This document shows positions 47,286 to 54,312 of a stretch of 64,000 bases of DNA, piece after piece (the stretch's first letter is position 1; each line of letters opens with the position of its first letter). The position numbers were made by a program, and so were the translations under genes. Under the pieces are notes generated by a model, which worked only from the letters and a program-made list of their open reading frames with translations, searched no databases and was not told where the DNA came from. This DNA comes from Bacteroidales bacterium (GTDB lineage: Bacteria > Bacteroidota > Bacteroidia > Bacteroidales > Marinilabiliaceae): the NCBI GenBank assembly GCA_024401365.1, contig JAKSLE010000011.1:20884-84883 (forward strand). The letters are read 5' to 3'.

Positions 47286-47750
47286 TCAGATAGATATATT
47301 GTTGATACGGAGTTTGAGAGTGCCGGCGGGGGTGTGGGCCTCGGCGATGTCGCCTACCTTTTTGCCGAGGAGGGCTTCGGCGATGGGGGATTGGATGGAG
47401 ATTTTGCCCTTTTTGAGGTCTGCCTCGTGAGGGTTGACTATGGTGTAAGTCATCTTGGCGTTGTTTGCCAAGTTAGTGAATTCGACTTTACGGAGAAGAC
47501 CTACGGTATCGCAGTTAAGTACTGAAGTATCAAGGACTTGGGCGAATTGTTTTACGTTGGATTTGAAACGTATTTTGCCCATTACTCGTCGGAGTTCGCG
47601 TTTTGCAGCATGGTATTCGAAATTCTCACTAAGGTCGCCCTTAGCGCGAGCCTCAGCCAGTTCGTCCTGAGCCTTAGGGAGTTCTACCTTTATCAGATGG
47701 TCCAATTCAGCTACGAGTTGATCGTAGCACTCTTTTGACATATATTCCAT
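47286..47750 (-). CDS. greA: Transcription elongation factor GreA
   Basis: A 154-residue protein. ATG at 47750 is chosen over an in-frame TTG two codons earlier, because MEYMSKECYDQL matches the usual start. The N-terminal coiled coil has 'EARAKGDLSENFEYHAAK', with the acidic tip (Asp/Glu) that inserts into the RNA polymerase channel. The C-terminal FKBP-like domain ends 'LLGKKVGDIAEAHTPAGTLKLRI' (in part). It rescues backtracked RNA polymerase. Confidence 0.95.
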   Translation of the reverse strand: MEYMSKECYDQLVAELDHLIKVELPKAQDELAEARAKGDLSENFEYHAAKRELRRVMGKIRFKSNVKQFAQVLDTSVLNCDTVGLLRKVEFTNLANNAKMTYTIVNPHEADLKKGKISIQSPIAEALLGKKVGDIAEAHTPAGTLKLRINNISI

Positions 47751-47826
47751 TTGCAAATACTTTTTATTAACGATGCGAAGATGAGAGAGCAGAGAAGCTA
47801 TATTGAGAGAAAAGTCAACACTGAAA

Positions 47827-48438
47827 TCACTGGTTCAGGCGTTTCTCGGCATCGGGCCAACCCTGTTTAGCTGACTCCTGGTACCAGTACATTGCCTTAT
47901 TGATGTTCTGATCCACGCCTATGCCCTGTTCGTAGCAGGTAGCGATTTTGTATTGTGTTTCGGGGTTACCAAGTTCAGCCGATCGGAGATACAACTGAGC
48001 GGCATTGGTGCGGTCTTGAGGTACGCCATCGCCCCAATAGTAAGCAGAGCCGAGGAAGTTGAGCAAAACCTTTTCGTCGTTCTGGTCGAGCAACAGATTA
48101 AGCATAGCTACAGACTTGCGATACGCCTCGTCGGAAAGTTGCGCATTCTCCTCCACGCCTATACCATGCTGAAGCGCGTGGCCCAACATATAATATCCGA
48201 TTGCATTACCCATATCGGCGCTCTGCTTATAGTAGAGATAAGCAGATGCAGAATCCTTCAACGAAAATTCGCAATGAGAGCCAAGTTGCCAGAGGGTATC
48301 ATTGACCATCTGTTCGGCGCTCATTTGCAAAGAATCGCAAGATGAGTTGTGAAGATCCGAACCCTTATCCGTCGTGTTTGTGGCGCACGACGACAAAAGG
48401 CAAGTTGCGATAAGAGAGAATAGACTGTATTTATTCAT
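47827..48438 (-). CDS. Sel1-repeat lipoprotein
   Basis: A 203-residue protein with lipobox LSSC (Cys about 18). Sel1 repeats are clear: 'AYLYYKQSADMGNAIGYYMLG', 'AAQLYLRSAELGNPETQYKIA' and 'AMYWYQESAKQGWPDAEKRL' (in part), each with 'GxGVxxN' turns ('GIGVEEN', 'GIGVDQN'). It follows the FKBP gene by 17 bases on the reverse strand, so they are probably co-transcribed. It is likely a periplasmic or outer-membrane scaffold; partner unknown. Confidence 0.85.
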   Translation of the reverse strand: MNKYSLFSLIATCLLSSCATNTTDKGSDLHNSSCDSLQMSAEQMVNDTLWQLGSHCEFSLKDSASAYLYYKQSADMGNAIGYYMLGHALQHGIGVEENAQLSDEAYRKSVAMLNLLLDQNDEKVLLNFLGSAYYWGDGVPQDRTNAAQLYLRSAELGNPETQYKIATCYEQGIGVDQNINKAMYWYQESAKQGWPDAEKRLNQ

Positions 48439-48455
48439 GGAAGCACATGGTTTGA

Positions 48456-48938
48456 TTATAAGACCTCTATTAACTCCACATCGAAAATCAATGTTGAATA
48501 AGGCGGTATAGGTCCGCTTCCCCTTGCTCCGTAAGCCAAGTAATAAGGGATATAGAAGCGGTATTTAGCACCCTCCTTCATGTACTGCAAGCCCTCTGTC
48601 CAGCCAGGTATAACGCTAGAGAGGGAGAATACGACAGGTTTTTCGGAAGAGTAGCTAGAGTCGAAGACTTTGCCATCGATAAAAGTACCCTGGTAGTGGC
48701 AACTCACGCGATTGAATATAGTAGGTGTTTTGCCGTCCTCATTTCCTGGAGTGATGACTTCGTATTGGAGGCCGGTATCGGTAGTAACTATGTCATCGCG
48801 TTTAGCATTATCGGTCAAGAACTCCAATCCCTCCTTAAGTATATCCAAGAAAGGATCCTCTTTCTCATCCTTATTACAAGAAGAGAAGGTGCAGACCGCT
48901 GCGACGAAAGAGACAAGAAGAAGGAAATATTTGATCAT
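48456..48938 (-). CDS. FKBP-type peptidyl-prolyl isomerase lipoprotein
   Basis: A 160-residue protein with lipobox FSSC (Cys about 20). The FKBP domain (about 55-160) shows 'VSCHYQGTFIDGKVFDSSY', 'VIPGWTEGLQYMKEGAKYRFYIP' (in part), 'LAYGARGSGPIPPYSTLIFDVEL' (in part), the full active-site set of the family. It helps fold proteins in the periplasm or outer membrane. A consensus promoter lies just upstream. Confidence 0.93.
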   Translation of the reverse strand: MIKYFLLLVSFVAAVCTFSSCNKDEKEDPFLDILKEGLEFLTDNAKRDDIVTTDTGLQYEVITPGNEDGKTPTIFNRVSCHYQGTFIDGKVFDSSYSSEKPVVFSLSSVIPGWTEGLQYMKEGAKYRFYIPYYLAYGARGSGPIPPYSTLIFDVELIEVL

Positions 48939-48969
48939 GACATTGATATTATCAGTTATACAATGAGTG

Positions 48970-49001
48970 CAAAGATAGTATCAATAGTCTGTATTATCAA
49001 A
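48970..49001 (-). promoter_or_regulatory. Consensus promoter of the FKBP-Sel1 pair (reverse strand)
   Basis: On the reverse strand TTTG (48998-49001), 20 bases, then TATCTTTG (48970-48977). This is exact Bacteroidota spacing. The start codon follows 31 bases after the -7 element. Confidence 0.75.
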
Positions 49002-49046
49002 TTTAGGTATGACAGTAATAAGATGTTACGAAATAGGCCGTTGGAA

Positions 49047-49094
49047 GGTATATGCTGATACAAGGCTGATATAAGTTTGCTCGCAATTTTTTTA
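49047..49094 (+). repeat. Dispersed intergenic repeat, copy 6
   Basis: Core GCTCGCAATTTTTTTA at 49079-49094, preceded by GGTATATGCTGATA and a second CTGATATAAG, as in copy 5. It lies 109 bases before the next gene. Confidence 0.8.
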
Positions 49095-49106
49095 TTATTG
49101 AGGGTG

Positions 49107-49134
49107 TTTGAGAGAAAATTTGGTGTTATATTTG
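49107..49134 (+). promoter_or_regulatory. Promoter of the 174-residue gene
   Basis: TATATTTG at 49127-49134 matches the -7 element, with a TTTG at 49107-49110 only 16 bases upstream. The start codon follows 69 bases later. Confidence 0.5.
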
Positions 49135-49202
49135 CGAGAGGAAATTTGAAGAGAAAAATACTTGATACGGGAGGCCGTGGTAGGGTATAATAATATAGAG
49201 AT

Positions 49203-49727
49203 ATGGCAAGAGCGACGATAGTACATAAGTGCATTACGATAGCCCGAGAGGCTGCCCGGAAGGATAGTCAGTCGAGGGTTACTGGGAAGAGTGTGTACAT
49301 AAAACGCTGTCCCAGTGGGTATTTCATTATTGGGGTTCAAGTGACGAAGAAACAGAGAAACTGTAGGGATATGTTTGCAGATGCGCAGAAGTTGGCCGCC
49401 TACGAACTGAAACAATGGAACAAGAAGAGACACTGGGAGCGAGAAGCGCGGAGGCACAAGATAAAGGGTGCGCACAGGATGGCTGTGTCATATTTTTATG
49501 GGTTGTTGAAGGAATATGGGATTGAATTAGAAGAGGCGTTGAGGAGGCTGCGGTTGGGGAGGCTGGAGAAGAAAGAAGGTGGAAATGGGGATTTGAAGAT
49601 GTTGATGGAGAGAGAGTTGTGCGGTTTGAGGGAGTGGGTTGAGATGGATGAGGCTTCGCCGTTTTATTATAGGAAGTTTGGGGATGTGGGGGAGTATTAT
49701 GAGATGGTGATGAGGATGGCGGGGTAA
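49203..49727 (+). CDS. Unrecognised basic protein, 174 residues
   Basis: I do not recognise the family. The N-terminal half is strongly basic ('TGKSVYIKRCPSGYFIIGVQ', then 'KQWNKKRHWEREARRHKIKG'), which would suit nucleic-acid binding. The second half is Leu/Glu/Arg-rich and helical, ending 'GEYYEMVMRMAG'. There is no signal peptide. Its 3' half is unusually purine-rich and poor in C on the coding strand compared with neighbours. It has its own promoter and stands alone before the DUF4143 ATPase. Function unknown. Confidence 0.6.
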   Translation: MARATIVHKCITIAREAARKDSQSRVTGKSVYIKRCPSGYFIIGVQVTKKQRNCRDMFADAQKLAAYELKQWNKKRHWEREARRHKIKGAHRMAVSYFYGLLKEYGIELEEALRRLRLGRLEKKEGGNGDLKMLMERELCGLREWVEMDEASPFYYRKFGDVGEYYEMVMRMAG

Positions 49728-49756
49728 GGGGGAGATATGTGAATTGTGTTATGTGC

Positions 49757-49865
49757 CGAAAATGTGTAAATCCACACAAATCATGTGCGAAAAATGTGTA
49801 AATATACACAAAATAAGTACGAAAAATGTGTAACTTTGTGCATATGATGTGTCAAAAATGTGTAG
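49757..49865 (+). repeat. Four direct repeats at 31-32 bp period before the DUF4143 ATPase
   Basis: CGAAAATGTGTAAA (49757), CGAAAAATGTGTAAA (49788), CGAAAAATGTGTAA (49820) and TCAAAAATGTGTAG (49852) start 31, 32 and 32 bases apart, about three helical turns. In the first two the TGTGTA half is followed by ACACA, making small dyads (TGTGTA-AATA-TACACA in the second). The third copy merges into the -7 element at 49831. The last copy ends 4 bases before the start codon. Confidence 0.85.
49831..49838 (+). promoter_or_regulatory. -7 element TAACTTTG inside the phased repeats
   Basis: Matches TAnnTTTG and is formed by the end of the third repeat (TGTGTAACTTTGTG). Protein bound to the repeats would cover this promoter. 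Confidence 0.55.
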
Positions 49866-49868
49866 GAT

Positions 49869-51203
49869 ATGTTTAAAAGAACAATAATAGAGCAGTTAAA
49901 ATCTTGGTTGTCAAAGGCAGATAGAAAACCATTGATACTGTCTGGTGCTCGTCAGATAGGGAAGACCTGGGTTTTGAAGGAGTTTGGTCAGATGTGTTTC
50001 GATGATGTTGCCTATTTTAGCCTTGATAAAGAAAAAAGTGTGTGTCAGTTGTTTCAGACAACAAAAGATCCGTTAAGGCTTATAAAGCAATTGTCATTTC
50101 TGCATGGTAGGGAAATATTACCGCAAAAGACGCTATTGATATTAGACGAGATACAGGAATGTTCCGAAGCATTGCAGGCTCTGAAATATTTCTGTGAAGA
50201 AGCTCCTCAGTATGCCGTGGTTTGTGCTGGTTCGTTGTTGGGTGTTTATCTGAACCACGAGTCGCAGTCGTTCCCTGTAGGGAAGGTAAATCATTTGTCG
50301 ATGTATCCGTTGGCATTTACAGAGTTTTTGGAGTCGTACGATAATCTATTGTTCAAATATTATGAACAATTAGATTCCATAGAGCCAATGCCGCAGATTT
50401 TTTATGACAAGTTGCGGGAAGCGTATATATCCTATTGTATTTGTGGAGGTATGCCCGAAGTGGCGATGAACATGATAGGGAAAACTGATATTGAATCGGT
50501 AGAAGAGAAACTTGATAACATATTGAAAGACTATTCGCGAGACTTTATAAAGCATACTACGGCTGTAGAAGCTAATAGAATAGATCTGGTTTGGCAGTCC
50601 ATACCGTCGCAGTTAGCTCGTGAAAACCGCAAATTTGTTTATCAGTTGGTCCGTCCAGGAGCAAGGGCTCGAGAGTATGAGGGTGCGATTACATGGCTTC
50701 AACGTGCAGGCCTTATATATAAAGTGAATGCATTGTCAAAACCATCGCTGCCCCTTAAGGCTTATGACGATTTGAGCGCATTCAAGATATATGCTGTTGA
50801 TATGGGACTTTTAAGGAAACTTGCAGAGATGGAGGCAAGTCTTTATTTGAAAGATTCACCCGTATTTTCAGAGTTTAAAGGAGCATTGGCCGAGAATTAT
50901 GTGCTCCAAAGTCTTATTGCCCAATACGGAGGTTCCTTCAGGTATTGGACATCGGAACATAAAGCGGAGGTAGATTTTCTTTTAGTTAGTGACAATGAGA
51001 TATATCCTGTAGAAGTTAAAGCAGATACAAATATCACAGGTAAAAGTATTGTTCAATACGAAAAGCAATTTCACCCTCGTATGAGAATCCGTTATTCAAT
51101 GTTGAACTTGAAGATGGACGGAAACATGCTTAACATTCCGTTGTTTCTTGCCGATAAGACAAAGCAGTTGGTTTCATTAGCATTGCGAACGATAATAGAA
51201 TAG
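49869..51203 (+). CDS. AAA ATPase with DUF4143 domain
   Basis: A 444-residue protein. The P-loop 'GARQIGKTW' (about 27-34) and Walker B 'LLILDEIQECSEAL' (about 89-102) mark an AAA_14 ATPase. A winged-helix-like middle region follows (about 225-300), then the DUF4143 domain ending in a PD-(D/E)XK-like core 'EVDFLLVSDNEIYPVEVKA' (about 367-386). These are common, often multicopy genes in Bacteroidota with no settled function. The array of phased repeats upstream suggests autoregulation. A decayed relative lies at 61677. Confidence 0.9.
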   Translation: MFKRTIIEQLKSWLSKADRKPLILSGARQIGKTWVLKEFGQMCFDDVAYFSLDKEKSVCQLFQTTKDPLRLIKQLSFLHGREILPQKTLLILDEIQECSEALQALKYFCEEAPQYAVVCAGSLLGVYLNHESQSFPVGKVNHLSMYPLAFTEFLESYDNLLFKYYEQLDSIEPMPQIFYDKLREAYISYCICGGMPEVAMNMIGKTDIESVEEKLDNILKDYSRDFIKHTTAVEANRIDLVWQSIPSQLARENRKFVYQLVRPGARAREYEGAITWLQRAGLIYKVNALSKPSLPLKAYDDLSAFKIYAVDMGLLRKLAEMEASLYLKDSPVFSEFKGALAENYVLQSLIAQYGGSFRYWTSEHKAEVDFLLVSDNEIYPVEVKADTNITGKSIVQYEKQFHPRMRIRYSMLNLKMDGNMLNIPLFLADKTKQLVSLALRTIIE

Positions 51204-51223
51204 GGTTTATATATTTATATATC

Positions 51224-51253
51224 TTTTACCGTGTCGTTGGGCGTCGGGTAAAA
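51224..51253. other. Weak inverted repeat upstream of the GH35-like gene
   Basis: TTTTACC (51224-51230) pairs with GGTAAAA (51247-51253) in the 92-base gap. No T run follows. It could be a weak terminator of the ATPase gene or an operator. Confidence 0.3.
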
Positions 51254-51295
51254 TACAGAAGGAAGATAAGTAACGTTTATTGCGAGAGACAAGCA

Positions 51296-53062
51296 ATGAA
51301 AAGAGTTGTCATTATAAGTATAGTGTGCATATTAAGTATACTGGCACATGCTCAGGTACGGCTAGAGCATAGAGGAGGCAGTACGGCGAGGATTGTAGCT
51401 AATGGGAAGCCGATGTTGATGATAGGTGGCGAGTTGGGTAACTCCTCAGCCTCCAATCTTGGGGATGTAAGGCGCAATTTCCGTCACCTACACCAATTGG
51501 GGCTCAATACCGTGCTAGCTCCTATAACATGGGAACTGATAGAACCAGAAGAAGGGAAGTTTGACATGACCTCATTGGATAATATCATTGATGAGGCCCG
51601 TAGTAATGACCTGAAAGTCGTACTGTTATGGTTCGGCGCATGGAAGAACAGCATGAGTTGCTATGCCCCGGAGTGGTTCAAGCGCGACACGCAGAGGTTT
51701 CCTCGTGCCCATACACGAGACGGCAAACCAGTAGAAGAAGCCAGTTCGTTGAGTGCCAATGTACTAGATGCAGACCGTCGCGCATTTGTCCGTATCATGG
51801 AGCATCTTCGCAAGCGAGACAGCAAAGAACAAACCGTCATAATGATTCAGGTAGAGAATGAGATAGGTATGATAGATGTGCCTCGTGACTATTCGGAAGA
51901 TGCTACGAAACTCTACCAGAGTGCTATTCCACAGCAATTGACCGACTATCTGAAGAAGAACCAAGAGTCGCTACATCCATATATTAAAGAAAAGATAAAG
52001 TCGCAAGTACAAAGTAACATGACATGGACAGAGCTCTTTGGTGAAGATATTTATACCGAAGAGATTTTCCAGACATGGACATACGCCACATACGTAGAGC
52101 AGATAGCCAAGGCTGGGCGAGAGGTATATGACCTACCGATGTATGTCAATGTAGCTTTGAACAGTCGTGGACGCGAGCCAGGTCAGTATCCTTCAGGCGG
52201 TCCGTTGGCACACCTCATAGACCTTTGGCATTGCGGTGCACCATCCATTGACGTGCTTGGAGTTGACATTTACGACAAAGGCATAAAATCGTGGTTTGAT
52301 AAATACCATCTGCCAAACAATCCACTCTTTGTTCCAGAGATACGACTTGAAGACAAAGATGCAATGTATGCACTCTATGCCTTTGGGCATCATGGGGCTA
52401 TGGGTTTCTGTCCGTTTAGCATTGAGGATTATCCACTTTATGCTACGGCTAAAGGCAATGACATGAGAGATATGGATCTATCGCAAGACGATCAGTTGAA
52501 TGCCTTCTCCAATATGAAGGAACAAAAAAGCCTCTCCCCACTTGCCTCAGTCTACCGACTGCTTAGAGAAGTTGAGTCATCTATCATCGCCAGTCAAGGC
52601 ACTCCAGATATGGATGCAGTCCTGCTAGATAACGAGCAACGCGAAGCAGAAATCATCACACCAGACGGCATCCGTCTCACAATCAAGCACAGTTATTCGT
52701 TAGGTTGGGAACCAGGAGCCAAAGATGAAATATGGCCCGAAGTAGCGTGTATTATCCTTCGGCTAGGTAAAGAAGACTATCTCGCCATAGGTAGCGGAGT
52801 AGTAATCACCTATTCTCCAGCAGAAACTTCTGCGATATGGCAACCGGGTGATGCTCGTATTGGGCTTGCCAAGTGTGAAGCACTCCTGTTGGACACCAAT
52901 TCTAAGAAGATTACTGGCGAAGGTAAGAAGGGTGATGGTTTTGATCTGAAAGACAAGACATTACGTCGATTGAGTGGAGATCAGACGCATCAAGGTCGCC
53001 ATGTGCGCATACCGGTGGGGGAGTTTGAAATTCAGCATTTTAGATTGTATAGGTACAAATAA
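51296..53062 (+). CDS. GH35-like glycosidase with DUF5597 C-terminal domain
   Basis: A 588-residue protein with signal peptide 1-19 (ending AHAQ). The TIM-barrel domain has 'GGELGNSSASN', 'VLAPITWELIEPEEGKFD', acid/base Glu189 in 'QVENEIG' and nucleophile Glu348 in 'FVPEIRL'. This is the GH35/GH42 clan arrangement (clan GH-A). The C-terminal beta domain fits DUF5597. It is probably a beta-galactosidase or related exoglycosidase. The gene marks the boundary before the AT-rich block that follows. Confidence 0.88.
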   Translation: MKRVVIISIVCILSILAHAQVRLEHRGGSTARIVANGKPMLMIGGELGNSSASNLGDVRRNFRHLHQLGLNTVLAPITWELIEPEEGKFDMTSLDNIIDEARSNDLKVVLLWFGAWKNSMSCYAPEWFKRDTQRFPRAHTRDGKPVEEASSLSANVLDADRRAFVRIMEHLRKRDSKEQTVIMIQVENEIGMIDVPRDYSEDATKLYQSAIPQQLTDYLKKNQESLHPYIKEKIKSQVQSNMTWTELFGEDIYTEEIFQTWTYATYVEQIAKAGREVYDLPMYVNVALNSRGREPGQYPSGGPLAHLIDLWHCGAPSIDVLGVDIYDKGIKSWFDKYHLPNNPLFVPEIRLEDKDAMYALYAFGHHGAMGFCPFSIEDYPLYATAKGNDMRDMDLSQDDQLNAFSNMKEQKSLSPLASVYRLLREVESSIIASQGTPDMDAVLLDNEQREAEIITPDGIRLTIKHSYSLGWEPGAKDEIWPEVACIILRLGKEDYLAIGSGVVITYSPAETSAIWQPGDARIGLAKCEALLLDTNSKKITGEGKKGDGFDLKDKTLRRLSGDQTHQGRHVRIPVGEFEIQHFRLYRYK

Positions 53063-53105
53063 AGATAAAAAATAATTCATGGATTCAATGGTTACGTCGC
53101 GGTAA

Positions 53106-53117
53106 AATAACGTTATT
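53106..53117. other. Perfect palindrome AATAACGTTATT
   Basis: A 12-base perfect palindrome in the 123-base gap between the GH35-like gene and the AT-rich block. It could be an operator; no role is shown. Confidence 0.3.
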
Positions 53118-53185
53118 GTGTCGGCTAGTGGTACTGAAACTTTGACTGTTTGGGTCTCGTAGACTAACATTAAGTGATTTTAAGT

Positions 53186-54253
53186 ATGGCTTGGAAAAAA
53201 GAACAAATAGTAATAGAAGATGGTAGGACTGTTGATGCTCAGGCTCCAGAGATAGTGTCTGCTAGCAGAAGTACTGACATTCCTGCATTTTATGCAGACT
53301 GGTTTTTTCATAGACTAGAAAAAGGATATTCTGCATGGACAAATCCTTTTAATGGAGTGAAGAGTTACGTTTCTTACAACAAAACTCGTTTCATAGTATT
53401 TTGGTCAAAGAATCCAAAGCCATTATTGAATCATCTTGATGTTCTTGACAAAAAGGGAATAGGATGTTACGTTCAATTTTCGTTGAACGACTATGAGCAA
53501 GAGGCCTTAGAACTAAATGTTCCGCCACTTGGGGAAAGGATAGAAACATTCAAGACGCTTTCAGAACGATTGGGGAAAGATGGTGTAATATGGCGTTTTG
53601 ATCCATTGATATTAACTGATAAAATTAGTATAGATGACCTTTTGAAAAAGGTAGAGAATATTGGTAATCAAATCCATGAGTATACAGATAAGTTGGTATT
53701 CAGTTTTGCTGATATTACTAGTTACAAAAAAGTGAAGGCAAACCTTGAAAAAAGTTCTATCAATTATCATGAGTGGCAGGAAGATGAAATGCTCAAGTTC
53801 ACTGAAGCATTGTCTAAAATGAATAAAGCCAATGGATGGAATTTGCAACTTGCAACCTGTGGAGAGAAAGTTTCGCTTGAGCAGTTTGGCGTAGAACATA
53901 ACCATTGCGTTGATGATCGGCTTATTGTGAAGCGAGCATGGAAAGATGCTACCCTGATGAAATTTTTGGGAGCTGAAGTCCATGAGATTCAGAATAGTCT
54001 CTTCGGCATGGAGCCTGTTCCTGAAAATGCAATATCACTTGATGATACACATTACGCTGTTATAGAAAAGAATAATAGAGATACAGGTCAACGTATGCTA
54101 TGTGGTTGTATGGTCAGCAAAGATATTGGACAATATAACACCTGCATACATAGGTGCGAGTATTGTTATGCAAATGACAATAAGGCGATAGCACAGCGGA
54201 ATTATGAAGATCATGTAAAGAATCCGAAATCGGAAACTATAACAGGAAGATAG
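53186..54253 (+). CDS. DUF1848 family protein with C-terminal cysteine cluster
   Basis: A 355-residue protein from ATG 53186; an in-frame GTG at 53174 is less likely. Family marks are 'VSASRSTDIPAFY' at the start, 'FWSKNPKPL' and 'FSFADITSYKKV'. The C-terminus has CGC and 'CIHRCEYCYAN', a cysteine arrangement resembling an iron-sulphur cluster site as in radical-SAM-like proteins. Function unknown. The gene is more AT-rich than the preceding glycosidase and stands 60 bases before the four-gene cassette, so it may belong to it. Confidence 0.8.
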   Translation: MAWKKEQIVIEDGRTVDAQAPEIVSASRSTDIPAFYADWFFHRLEKGYSAWTNPFNGVKSYVSYNKTRFIVFWSKNPKPLLNHLDVLDKKGIGCYVQFSLNDYEQEALELNVPPLGERIETFKTLSERLGKDGVIWRFDPLILTDKISIDDLLKKVENIGNQIHEYTDKLVFSFADITSYKKVKANLEKSSINYHEWQEDEMLKFTEALSKMNKANGWNLQLATCGEKVSLEQFGVEHNHCVDDRLIVKRAWKDATLMKFLGAEVHEIQNSLFGMEPVPENAISLDDTHYAVIEKNNRDTGQRMLCGCMVSKDIGQYNTCIHRCEYCYANDNKAIAQRNYEDHVKNPKSETITGR

Positions 54254-54312
54254 GATATTGTAATTATTTGATACGCCTGAATATTTGAGTAAAAGTATAA
54301 AAGGAGACGAGT

